Source: CAIOSQ01 sp044359885
GTDB lineage: Bacteria > Pseudomonadota > Alphaproteobacteria > CACIAM-22H2
Direction: 5' to 3'
DNA length: 31,335 nucleotides
Assembly: GCA_044359885.1 (NCBI GenBank)
Contig: JBIKLI010000010.1
Location: 1-31,335 of the forward strand
A program made the translations under genes and the position numbers. Every line of letters begins with the position of its first letter. Positions within the stretch are counted from its first letter, which is position 1. The notes under the pieces are model-generated. The model did not search any database. It saw only the letters and a program-made list of their open reading frames with translations, and was not told where the DNA came from. Positions 14,751 through 21,910 of the stretch are shown piece after piece.

Positions 14751-15508
14751 GCCCGCCGGAAGGCGGCGCTGGCGGCCCATCCGGCCAGGACCGCGATCGC
14801 GACCGCCGCCAGGCCATAGAGCGCCGGGTGGCGATGGGCGAGCCCGTAGATCCGCGCGCCGATGCCCGTCTTCTTGACGCGCATGGGGGCGGTCTGCGCC
14901 CCGATCTCGCGCCCGTCCTTCACCAGGAACACCTCGACATTATAGATCCCCGTAGGAACATTGGGGGGAAAGCTTATGCGCGTCCGGAACAGCTTCGGCC
15001 CGAGAAACGCGACCGGGGACGGCTGCTCCTGCCAGAGATCGGCGCGCACCCGGGCCCGTGTCAGCCCGGCGCGGAAGGCCGCGACCTCCGCGGCCGCAGC
15101 GCCCGCGGGCGGCACGGCGCGCACCGATCCGATGCCGATCTGCAGGCGCTGGCGCATGCCCTGGGTGGTGATCTGCTCCAGCGGCCTCGAACTCGCGACC
15201 CGGTAGAAGGACGGCACCTCCTCGAAGCGCATCGAGGCGGTGTTGATCCAGATGCCGAGCACCCGGCTCTTGCGGCGCACCGTGGCGCCGCCGGCGGGTC
15301 CGCGCACGACCACGATCACGTCGCCCTCGCCCTCGGTCGCGCCGAACAGCAGCAGATCCGTGCCCTCGAAGCCGGTGGTGATGGAAATCTCGTGCGCCGA
15401 CAGGTCGGCGACCAGCGGCTGGCCGGTCATGCCCGCCATCTGGGCGGCCGCGCGCGGGCCGGTCAGGGCGAGCAGCAGCAGCGCGAGCGCCAGCAGCGCC
15501 GGTCTCAA
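14747..15508 (-). CDS. TIGR02186-family membrane-anchored protein
   Basis: 253 residues. A signal peptide or anchor (about 1-22) precedes a soluble, predicted periplasmic region with 'HEISITTGFEGTDLLLFGATEGEGDVIVVVRGP', 'RRKSRVLGIWINTASMRFEEVPSFYRVASSRPL' and 'FRTRISFPPNVPTGIYNVEVFLVKDG'. A C-terminal membrane helix is at about 228-250. This fits the TIGR02186 family, which is common next to TauE/SafE permeases in alphaproteobacteria and has no known function. The start is a TTG at 15508 inside a TTGA overlap with the permease stop. Upstream in-frame ATGs lie within the permease gene in another frame and are rejected. Confidence 0.85.
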   Translation of the reverse strand: MRPALLALALLLLALTGPRAAAQMAGMTGQPLVADLSAHEISITTGFEGTDLLLFGATEGEGDVIVVVRGPAGGATVRRKSRVLGIWINTASMRFEEVPSFYRVASSRPLEQITTQGMRQRLQIGIGSVRAVPPAGAAAAEVAAFRAGLTRARVRADLWQEQPSPVAFLGPKLFRTRISFPPNVPTGIYNVEVFLVKDGREIGAQTAPMRVKKTGIGARIYGLAHRHPALYGLAAVAIAVLAGWAASAAFRRA

Positions 15509-16425
15509 TGCCGGCCCCCGCCGCCGACGGCGTAGAGGTCGGCGGGCGCGATCACCAGATCGAAGCCCAGCTTGATCGCCACGCCCAGCACCAGCAGCGC
15601 CATCAACCCGCGCAGCTGCTCCCCGCGCAGCTTCTGGCCCAGCCGCGCGCCGATCTGCGCGCCGACCACGCCGCCGACCAGCAGCAGCACCGCCAGCACC
15701 ATGTCGACGGTCTGGTTCTGCCAGGCCTGGAGGAACGTGACGTTCGAGGTGACGAAGATGATCTGGAACAGCGAGGTCCCGACCACGACCGAGGTCGGCA
15801 TGCCGAGCAGATAGATCATGGCGGGCACCATGATGAACCCGCCGCCCACGCCCATCAGCGCCGCGAGCACGCCCACGAAGGCGCCGACCGCGAAGGGCAG
15901 GATCGAGGAAATGTAGAGCTTCGACTTGGGAAACCGCATCTTCAGCGGCAGGCCGTGCAGCCAGGTGTGCTGGTGCAGCTTGCCGCGCCGCGGGCCGCCG
16001 CGCCGCGACTGGCGCAGCGCGTTCACCGATTCGATCAGCATCAGCGTGCCGATCGCGCCGAGGATCAGGACATAGGCGAGCGAGATGATCAGGTCGACCT
16101 GGCCGGCCTGACGCAGGAAGGCGAAAAGCTGCACGCCCAGCGTCGAGCCCGCGAGGCCGCCGAGCAGCAGCACGACGCCCATGCGCACGTCGACATTGCC
16201 GCGCCGCCAATGGGCGAGCACGCCGGAGACCGACGCGCCGACGATCTGCGCCGCTTCCGACCCGACCGCGATCGCCGGCGGCACGCCGATGAAGATCAGC
16301 AGCGGCGTCATGAGGAAGCCGCCGCCGACCCCGAACAGCCCGGACAGCAGCCCCACCCCGCCGCCAAGCCCGAGGAGGAGGAGCCAGTTCACCGACAGCT
16401 CGGCCACCGGCAGATAGATCTGCAT
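15505..16425 (-). CDS. TauE/SafE-family sulfite/organosulfonate exporter-like permease
   Basis: A 306-residue inner-membrane protein with eight or so predicted helices in two repeated halves. The glycine-rich family motifs are 'GLLSGLFGVGGGFLMTPLLIFIGVPPAIAVGSEAAQIVGASVSG' in the first half and 'GVLAALMGVGGGFIMVPAMIYLLGMPTSVVVGTSLFQIIF' in the second. The halves are joined by a basic cytosolic loop (about 155-190). The start at 16425 opens 'MQIYLPVAELSVNW'. The in-frame ATG at 16677 lies inside the neighbouring gene. Family members move sulfite, sulfonates or other anions. The substrate here is unknown. It is the first gene of a coupled three-gene unit. Confidence 0.9.
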   Translation of the reverse strand: MQIYLPVAELSVNWLLLLGLGGGVGLLSGLFGVGGGFLMTPLLIFIGVPPAIAVGSEAAQIVGASVSGVLAHWRRGNVDVRMGVVLLLGGLAGSTLGVQLFAFLRQAGQVDLIISLAYVLILGAIGTLMLIESVNALRQSRRGGPRRGKLHQHTWLHGLPLKMRFPKSKLYISSILPFAVGAFVGVLAALMGVGGGFIMVPAMIYLLGMPTSVVVGTSLFQIIFVTSNVTFLQAWQNQTVDMVLAVLLLVGGVVGAQIGARLGQKLRGEQLRGLMALLVLGVAIKLGFDLVIAPADLYAVGGGGRH

Positions 16426-16559
16426 CGCCTCGCGAATCCCCGACGCGGGCGAAGCCGCAAGAGCCGCCCGTTCAGCGCAGAGTGCGTCGCCGGACGCCTT
16501 CTGGCAAGCGCGCTGGGCGCATGGCCGCCGCGATCCGCCGGGACGCCCGCCGGCCGGCG

Positions 16560-17414
16560 TCAGGCCGGACCGGCGAAGCTCGGCGACGTCACCGGCCGCT
16601 GCGGGCCATAGACCTCGGGCATCGCGCCGATGTCGTCGAGCGCCAGCCCGTCCACTGTCGCGAGTTCGGCGGCGCATGCGCCATCGGGGCCGAGGCGATG
16701 CTCGACATAGCCGACGAGCTTGGTGCCGACGCGCTGCTGGAACCGGTCGCCGACGATGAAGGCGGTCGACGGCGCCCAGACATGGACGGTCCCGTCGATC
16801 TCGAGCCGGCGGAACTGGTGCAGATGGCCGGAAGCGACCAGCCGCGGCCGGCGGCTGCCGAAGGCCCGCGCCAGCGATGCGCGCCCGGTGTCGCGGACCC
16901 GCCAGTAGGTGCCGTCCGGATCCGCCGCGCCGAGCGTCAGCGGCTTGTGCAGGAAGAGCGCGATCGATCGTTCTCCGGCCCCGGCCACCGCCTCGGCAAC
17001 GAAGTCGAGCTGCGCGGCGGCGTCGGGAAGATCGGCCTCGACGAGCAGGCCGTTGATCCCGATCAGCCGCCAGCCGGGAATGTCGCGCAGGAAGCGGTCC
17101 GGACCGAAATTCGTGCGATAGCTGGCCAGCCGCCGGGCGTCGAGCGGCTGGCGCGAGGCGAGTGCGGGGTCGTCGCCGACATCGTGGTTGCCGGGCACCG
17201 CCAGCCAGGGCAGGCCCAGGCTTTCGTGCAGCGACCGCACGAAGACCAGCTCGGCGGGCGCATCCGCGCCGTCGAGCGTCATGTCGCCGGTGTTGACGAC
17301 CAGATCCGGCCGCCGCGCGGCGAGCGCGGCGGCGACCAGCCGGAAATTCGGCAGGAAATGCGGCCGTTCCGCCGAGAGATGCGTGTCGGAGATCTGGGCG
17401 ATCCGGAATTCCAT
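16560..17414 (-). CDS. metallophosphoesterase, class III cyclic-nucleotide phosphodiesterase-like
   Basis: A 284-residue calcineurin-like phosphoesterase. All dinuclear-metal motifs are present: Asp10-x-His12 in 'QISDTHLS', 'VVNTGDMTLDG', 'VPGNHDVGDD', the His in 'LFLHKPL' and 'ASGHLHQF' (GHxH). This set resembles CpdA and glycerophosphodiesterase GpdQ. The start at 17414 has a strong GAAGGAG eight bases upstream. The protein has no signal peptide, so it acts in the cytosol. It is the last gene of a Ugp/Mal-type ABC importer unit, which suggests hydrolysis of an imported phosphodiester. Alternatives are cAMP hydrolysis or another organophosphate. Confidence 0.88.
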   Translation of the reverse strand: MEFRIAQISDTHLSAERPHFLPNFRLVAAALAARRPDLVVNTGDMTLDGADAPAELVFVRSLHESLGLPWLAVPGNHDVGDDPALASRQPLDARRLASYRTNFGPDRFLRDIPGWRLIGINGLLVEADLPDAAAQLDFVAEAVAGAGERSIALFLHKPLTLGAADPDGTYWRVRDTGRASLARAFGSRRPRLVASGHLHQFRRLEIDGTVHVWAPSTAFIVGDRFQQRVGTKLVGYVEHRLGPDGACAAELATVDGLALDDIGAMPEVYGPQRPVTSPSFAGPA

Positions 17415-17440
17415 GTCTGAAGCTCCTTCAAGGCGCGGGA

Positions 17441-17465
17441 CGCGGCGGCGCCTTGCGCCGCCGCG
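17441..17465 (-). repeat. stem-loop between the binding-protein gene and the phosphoesterase gene
   Basis: A perfect 11-bp inverted repeat (arms CGCGGCGGCGC and GCGCCGCCGCG) with a three-base loop. It lies in the 59-base gap just after the binding-protein stop. No T-run follows, so it is unlikely to be a full terminator. Such hairpins after binding-protein genes often protect the upstream message from 3' exonucleases and raise binding-protein levels relative to downstream genes. Confidence 0.5.
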
Positions 17466-17473
17466 CGCCGTGT

Positions 17474-18769
17474 TCAGCCGCGGGGGATGAGCCGCCGGAC
17501 TTCGGTGGCCATGTCGGCGAGCACCTGCTCCGGCGTCGCCTTCTGTTCGACGATGCGGGCCAGCTGGTCGACCATGACATTGGTCACGCGTACCGAGTTC
17601 GGGCCCGGGAAGGCATACCAGGGGATCATCAGATGGACCTGCCGCGTCGCCGCCTGGAACAGCGGATTGTCGCGATAGAAGTCGGCGAGATGGCCGGGAT
17701 CGTCGATCGCGATCTGGTTGCAGGGCACGTAGCCGGTGTTGCGGACCATGAGGGAGGTGCCGACCGCCGAGGTCGCGAACTTGACGAATTCCCAGGCGGC
17801 GGCCTGCTTGGCGGGGTCCTTGGCGACGATCATCGCGCCGGCGCCGCCGGTCGGCAGCCGGCCCCTCTGCGGATCGATCACCGGCATCGTCGTGGTGCGC
17901 AGCTCGAACTTGCCGCCGACCGACTCGGAGATGCTGCGCACCTGCGCCGTGGTGCGGAACATCATGCCGAGCTTGCCGGCCGCGAAGGCCTGCAGATCCG
18001 AGGTGCCGGCGTAGTTGGGCATGCCGCCTTCCTTGACCATGCGGTCGAGCAGCCGCAGCGAGGCGAGCCCCTCGGGGCCGTTGAAGGCGACGTCGGTCTC
18101 GTCGTCGTTGAGCATGCGCCCACCATGCCCGTAGAGCAGGGCGGAGAACATCCAGTCGTCGCCCGGCCAGCGGAAGAACATGCCCTCGGTCCCGTCGCCC
18201 AGGGCGCGGATCCGGCGCGAGGCCGCGATGACCCCGTCCCAGCCGGACGGGAAGGCCGCGGGATCGAGCCCGGCGCGGCGGAACAGGTCGACGTTCCAGT
18301 ACGAGATCGGGTTCGACGTCGCGAAGGCGAGACCGGCCTGGATCCTGCCGTGGAAGCCGAGCCCGAGCAGCGCCGGGGAGTAGCCGAGCTTCGCCGGATC
18401 GCCTTCCTTCGCGAGCAGCGCGCGCAGGTCGAGCGCGATGCCGCGCTCGGCGAAGAGCCGAAGGCGGTTGAGACCCTGGAACGAGACGTCCGGCAGGTTG
18501 CCGGTCGCGGCGCCGCGCAGGATCAGCTGCGCCCCGTCCTCGTAGGTCGGCGTCGGATTGAGATAGCTTGCGGCGATGCGCGGGAAGCGGCGGGAGAACT
18601 CTTCCATCACCGCGTCCTGCGCGGGCTTGAAGATCGCGGGCATCGAGTAGTGCACGCTGATCGACACCGGCGCCTGCGCGCGGATGGCGGGCGCCCAGAG
18701 CGCGGCCGCGGCGCCCCCGGCGATGCCCATGGCGCGGCGCCGGCCGAGGGCGGTCTTGGTCTTCGTCAT
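17474..18769 (-). CDS. ABC transporter extracellular solute-binding protein (family 1)
   Basis: A 431-residue periplasmic binding protein of the carbohydrate/glycerol-3-phosphate type (SBP_bac_1/8, UgpB-like). The N-terminus 'ALGRRRAMGIAGGAAAALWAPAIRAQAP' looks like a Tat or Sec signal with cleavage after Ala-Gln-Ala. The mature domain begins 'VSISVHYSMPAIFKPAQDAVMEEF'. 'GNLPDVSFQGLNRLRLFAERG' and 'GLAFATSNPISYWNVDLFRRAGLDP' are typical of the family. GGAG lies seven bases before the ATG. It belongs with the two permeases and ATPase upstream. The substrate is not determined by sequence. The phosphoesterase next door favours a phosphorylated glycerol-type or phosphodiester solute. Confidence 0.92.
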   Translation of the reverse strand: MTKTKTALGRRRAMGIAGGAAAALWAPAIRAQAPVSISVHYSMPAIFKPAQDAVMEEFSRRFPRIAASYLNPTPTYEDGAQLILRGAATGNLPDVSFQGLNRLRLFAERGIALDLRALLAKEGDPAKLGYSPALLGLGFHGRIQAGLAFATSNPISYWNVDLFRRAGLDPAAFPSGWDGVIAASRRIRALGDGTEGMFFRWPGDDWMFSALLYGHGGRMLNDDETDVAFNGPEGLASLRLLDRMVKEGGMPNYAGTSDLQAFAAGKLGMMFRTTAQVRSISESVGGKFELRTTTMPVIDPQRGRLPTGGAGAMIVAKDPAKQAAAWEFVKFATSAVGTSLMVRNTGYVPCNQIAIDDPGHLADFYRDNPLFQAATRQVHLMIPWYAFPGPNSVRVTNVMVDQLARIVEQKATPEQVLADMATEVRRLIPRG

Positions 18770-18790
18770 CGTCGAACTCCAGGATGGAAC

Positions 18791-18809
18791 GCCCCGGAGC
18801 CCCCGGGGC
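18791..18809 (-). repeat. short stem-loop between permease and binding-protein genes
   Basis: A seven-base inverted repeat (GCCCCGG / CCGGGGC) with a five-base loop lies in the 51-base gap between the second permease gene and the binding-protein gene. There is no T-run. It may modulate message stability or partial read-through ahead of the binding protein. Confidence 0.35.
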
Positions 18810-18820
18810 AGGGGCAGCGG

Positions 18821-19657
18821 TCAGCCCTTGAGCCCGGTCATCGTGATGCCCTCGATGAAGCGGCGCTGGGCGAGCAGGAAGGCCGCGACGAGCGGCGCGG
18901 TGACGATCGCGGCCGCGGCCATCAGCGCGCCGTAGTCGTCGCCGGCCTCCTCGGCGCGGAAATAGAGGACCCCGAGCGCCGGCGTGTAGAGATCGCCCTT
19001 GGTGACGACCACCAGCGGCCAGAACAGGTCGCTCCAATGCGCGACCACCGAGAAGATCGCGAACGCCGTCGCCGCGGGCCAGGCGTTGGGCAGCGCGACC
19101 CGCCAGACGATCGACGCCTCGCCCATGCCGTCGATCCTTGCGGCGTGGATCAGGTCGTCGGGCAGCGCCTTGAAGAACTGCCGGAACAGGAAGATCGCGA
19201 ACACCGAGATCGTGAACGGCGCCACCAGCGCGGTGTAGCTGTTCAGCAGTCCGGCATTGGCGATCGCGATGTAGAGCGGGATGGCCGGAACATGGGACGG
19301 GACCAGCAGCCCCAGCATCACCAGACCGAACATCGTCTCGCGCCCGCGGAAGCGCAGCTTGGCGAGCGCGTAGCCGGCCGGAAGGGCGAAGGCCAGCTGG
19401 AACGCCAGGATCAGGCCGCAGACCAGCACGCCGTTGAGCAGGTAACGGCCGATCGGGATCTCGCGCAGGACCCGCCCGTAGTTCTCGGCGGCGCTCCAGG
19501 TCTGCGGGATCAGCGACAGCGTCGCGGTGAAGACTTCGGAACGCGGCTTGAACGACACCGCCAGCATCCAGGCATAGGGCATCAGGAACAGCACGACCAG
19601 CGCCGTCAGCAGCGCCAGGCGCGGCAGGTCGCGGATCAGCGTCGGCTCGTCGCGCAT
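18821..19657 (-). CDS. ABC transporter permease, MalG/UgpE type
   Basis: A 278-residue inner-membrane permease with six predicted helices. The N-terminus reads 'LPRLALLTALVVLFLMPYAWMLAVSFKPRSEVF', and the periplasmic stretch contains 'WSAAENYGRVLREIPIGRYLLNGV'. The cytoplasmic EAA loop appears as 'LIHAARIDGMGEASIVWRVALPNAWP' (near 185-210) and contacts the ATPase. The C-terminus 'RRFIEGITMTGLKG' is characteristic of MalG-type proteins. GAGGG precedes the ATG, and the gene lies eight bases behind the partner permease. Confidence 0.94.
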   Translation of the reverse strand: MRDEPTLIRDLPRLALLTALVVLFLMPYAWMLAVSFKPRSEVFTATLSLIPQTWSAAENYGRVLREIPIGRYLLNGVLVCGLILAFQLAFALPAGYALAKLRFRGRETMFGLVMLGLLVPSHVPAIPLYIAIANAGLLNSYTALVAPFTISVFAIFLFRQFFKALPDDLIHAARIDGMGEASIVWRVALPNAWPAATAFAIFSVVAHWSDLFWPLVVVTKGDLYTPALGVLYFRAEEAGDDYGALMAAAAIVTAPLVAAFLLAQRRFIEGITMTGLKG

Positions 19658-19664
19658 GCCGCCC

Positions 19665-20576
19665 TCAGCCGTAATGGATGCGGCGTTCGATCAGCCGCTG
19701 CTGCGCCAGCGCGAGCGCCAGCACGACGGCGAGGAACAGCACCGTCATCGCCGAGGCCTTGCCCATCTGCAGGAAGGTGAAGCCCTCCTGGTAGATCGTG
19801 AACACGATCAGCTCCGACGCCTTGTTCGGGCCGCCCTGGGTCAGCGTCGCCACCGTGTCGAAGCTGCGCACCGAGCGGATCGTCGTGATCACGACCACGA
19901 ACAGCATCGTCGGCCCGAGCAGCGGCCAGGTGACCAGCCGGAAGCGGTCGAGCGCGGACCGGCCGCCGTCGATCTCGCACGCCGCGTAGAGCTCGCGCGG
20001 GATCGCCGTCAGCCCGGCCATGATCAGCACCATGTTGAAGCCGGCGTTCTCCCAGATCGCGATCAAGCCGAGAGAGACCAGAACCCAGTCGCTGGAGCCG
20101 AGCCAGTTCGGGCCGGCGATCCCGATCGCGCGCAGCATCGAATTGACCGGACCGATCGTCGGATGCAGCAGGTACTGCCAGGCGGTGGCCATCGCGACGA
20201 TCAGCGACACCACCGGCAGGAAGAAGGCCGCGCGAAAGAAGGCGCGGCCGCGGATCCGGCCCTCGATCGGCAGCGCGAGCGCCAGCCCGGCGAGGATCGA
20301 CGCCGGCGTGACGATGGCGACGAAGACGGCCGTGTTGCGTACCGACGTCGCGAAGCCTCGGTCGCCGAGCAGTTCGGCGAAATTCGCCAGCCCGACGAAG
20401 CGCAGCGACCCCAGTCCCAGCTCGTAGTCGGTCAGGGCCAGCACGCAGACCGCCAGCGTCGGCACCAGCAGCATCGCGAGGAACGCGGCCGCCGCGGGTG
20501 CCGTCAGCAGCCACGCCGCGGCGCCCTCGCTCAGCGCCGGCCGTCGGTTGGGTGGGGCGGCGACGATCTCAGGCAT
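19665..20576 (-). CDS. ABC transporter permease, MalF/UgpA type
   Basis: A 303-residue inner-membrane permease with six predicted helices. Its N-terminus 'AAWLLTAPAAAAFLAMLLVPTLAVCVLALTDYEL' and the following 'FVGLANFAELLGDRGFATSVRNTAVFV' are typical. The EAA loop is 'ELYAACEIDGGRSALDRFRLVTWPLLGP' (near 215-240). The start at 20576 overlaps the ATPase gene's 3' end by eight bases. An in-frame ATG at 20594 is a possible alternative and the one at 20657 is less likely. It forms the membrane heterodimer with the MalG/UgpE-type permease immediately downstream. Confidence 0.93.
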   Translation of the reverse strand: MPEIVAAPPNRRPALSEGAAAWLLTAPAAAAFLAMLLVPTLAVCVLALTDYELGLGSLRFVGLANFAELLGDRGFATSVRNTAVFVAIVTPASILAGLALALPIEGRIRGRAFFRAAFFLPVVSLIVAMATAWQYLLHPTIGPVNSMLRAIGIAGPNWLGSSDWVLVSLGLIAIWENAGFNMVLIMAGLTAIPRELYAACEIDGGRSALDRFRLVTWPLLGPTMLFVVVITTIRSVRSFDTVATLTQGGPNKASELIVFTIYQEGFTFLQMGKASAMTVLFLAVVLALALAQQRLIERRIHYG

Positions 20577-21720
20577 GGTCGCGGATGCCATGCCCGCCGC
20601 GCGCCTCGGCCGCGATCCGCCGGCCGTCGGCGCCGAAGAGCAGCGCGCGGGCGGCATCGACGCGCAGACGGATCTCGGCGCCGACCGGCGAGTCGCGGCG
20701 CACGCGGCCGTCGGCGCGCAGGATCAGCGGCGCGCCGAGATCGCGATGGCGCGCATGGATCAAGGCGCAGTCGCCGAGGAACTCCACATGTTCGACGCGC
20801 GCGGGCATCCCCTCGCGCGCGACGGCCAGATCCTCGGGCCGCACCGCCAGGATCGCGGCGCATGGCCCCGCCGCCGGCGCGACGACGCCCATGTCCCGGT
20901 CGCCGACCGCGACGGCGCCGTCCACGCCCACCGTCGCGGGCAGGGTGTTGATGCGCGGCGAGCCGACGAATTCGGCGACCCGCAGATCGGCCGGATCGAG
21001 ATAGATGCGCTCGGGCGTGTCGATCTGCAGGATTTCGCCGGCCATCATCACCGCGACGCGATCCGACATCGTCATCGCTTCGGTCTGGTCGTGGGTCACG
21101 TAGACGGTCGACGCGCCGACCCGCCGATGGATCTCGACGATCTCCTTGCGCGTCTGCACGCGCAGCCCGGCGTCGAGATTGGACAGCGGCTCGTCGAGAA
21201 GAAAGGCGCTCGGTCGCCGGACGATCGCCCGGCCGAGCGCCACGCGCTGGCGCTGACCGCCCGAAAGCTGCGCGGGACGGCGATCGAGCAGCGCGCCGAT
21301 AGACAGCAGCTCGGCGGCCTTCGCGACCTCGGCCCCGATCCCGGCGAGGATCGCGCCGGCGCCGCGGACATGCCGCCCGATCCAGGGCAGTCGCTGCCAC
21401 GCGTCGAGCCGGCGCATCACCAGCGGGACGGCGATGTTCTGACGGGCGGTGAGATGGGGATAGAGCGCGTAGGACTGGAACACCATCGCCACGTCGCGGT
21501 CGGCCGCCCGCAGCGCCGTGACCTCGCGATCGCCGATCCGGACCCGGCCGCCGTCGGCGCGCTCGAGCCCGGCGATGATCCGCATCAAGGTCGTCTTGCC
21601 GCAGCCGGACGGCCCGACCAGCGACACGAACTCGCCCGGCGCCACCGCCAGCGACACGTGCTTCACGGCATGTACGTCGCCGAAGCGCTTCTCGACCGAA
21701 TCGACCGACAGTCCCGTCAT
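20569..21720 (-). CDS. ABC transporter ATP-binding protein, UgpC/MalK type
   Basis: A 383-residue cytosolic ATPase. Walker A 'GPSGCGKTT' is at 36-44, the Q-loop follows 'VFQSYALYPHLTA', LSGGQ is at 152-156, Walker B 'FLLDEP' is at 173-178 and the H-loop His is at 210. A C-terminal TOBE/OB regulatory region covers about 240-370. Relative to MalK there is an extra segment of about 20 residues between Q-loop and signature (roughly 103-125), known from some UgpC-like subfamilies. It is the first gene of the importer unit. The ATG at 21720 is the only usable start after an in-frame stop upstream. It is preceded by the unusual hairpin-spaced ribosome binding site described separately. Confidence 0.94.
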   Translation of the reverse strand: MTGLSVDSVEKRFGDVHAVKHVSLAVAPGEFVSLVGPSGCGKTTLMRIIAGLERADGGRVRIGDREVTALRAADRDVAMVFQSYALYPHLTARQNIAVPLVMRRLDAWQRLPWIGRHVRGAGAILAGIGAEVAKAAELLSIGALLDRRPAQLSGGQRQRVALGRAIVRRPSAFLLDEPLSNLDAGLRVQTRKEIVEIHRRVGASTVYVTHDQTEAMTMSDRVAVMMAGEILQIDTPERIYLDPADLRVAEFVGSPRINTLPATVGVDGAVAVGDRDMGVVAPAAGPCAAILAVRPEDLAVAREGMPARVEHVEFLGDCALIHARHRDLGAPLILRADGRVRRDSPVGAEIRLRVDAARALLFGADGRRIAAEARGGHGIRDHA

Positions 21721-21759
21721 TCCCGCCCCGCGTGCTGCGGGCGGGAGTCGTGATCCTCC
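21721..21759 (-). promoter_or_regulatory. hairpin-spaced ribosome binding site of the importer ATPase gene
   Basis: On the minus strand GGAGG (21755-21759) is followed by eight bases, then an inverted repeat TCCCGCCC...GGGCGGGA (21739-21746 with 21721-21728), then directly the ATG at 21720. With one bulged base the stem extends to 10 bp around an AGCAC loop. Linear spacing from GGAGG to ATG is 34 bases, far too long. If the hairpin forms, the effective spacing becomes eight bases, which is ideal. No other start codon exists between the in-frame TAA upstream and the conserved N-terminus. Confidence 0.5.
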
Positions 21760-21910
21760 GAGGCTACGGCGGCTTTACGCCGCGGTGACGCTTCGGTTGC
21801 CTCGCGTGCGTGCAGCGTACCGGCGCGGACCCGAAAGTAGCCGGTCGACGGCTTTGCGCGAGGGCGGGCGCGTGCTGCGCTGGCGCATCGCGCAGCGGAG
21901 GGCAGGCGGC

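Noticed and set aside
17453..19780. 775-codon plus-strand frame across the importer genes
   Set aside because: It spans several real minus-strand genes and has no recognisable domain. It is an artefact of high GC content.
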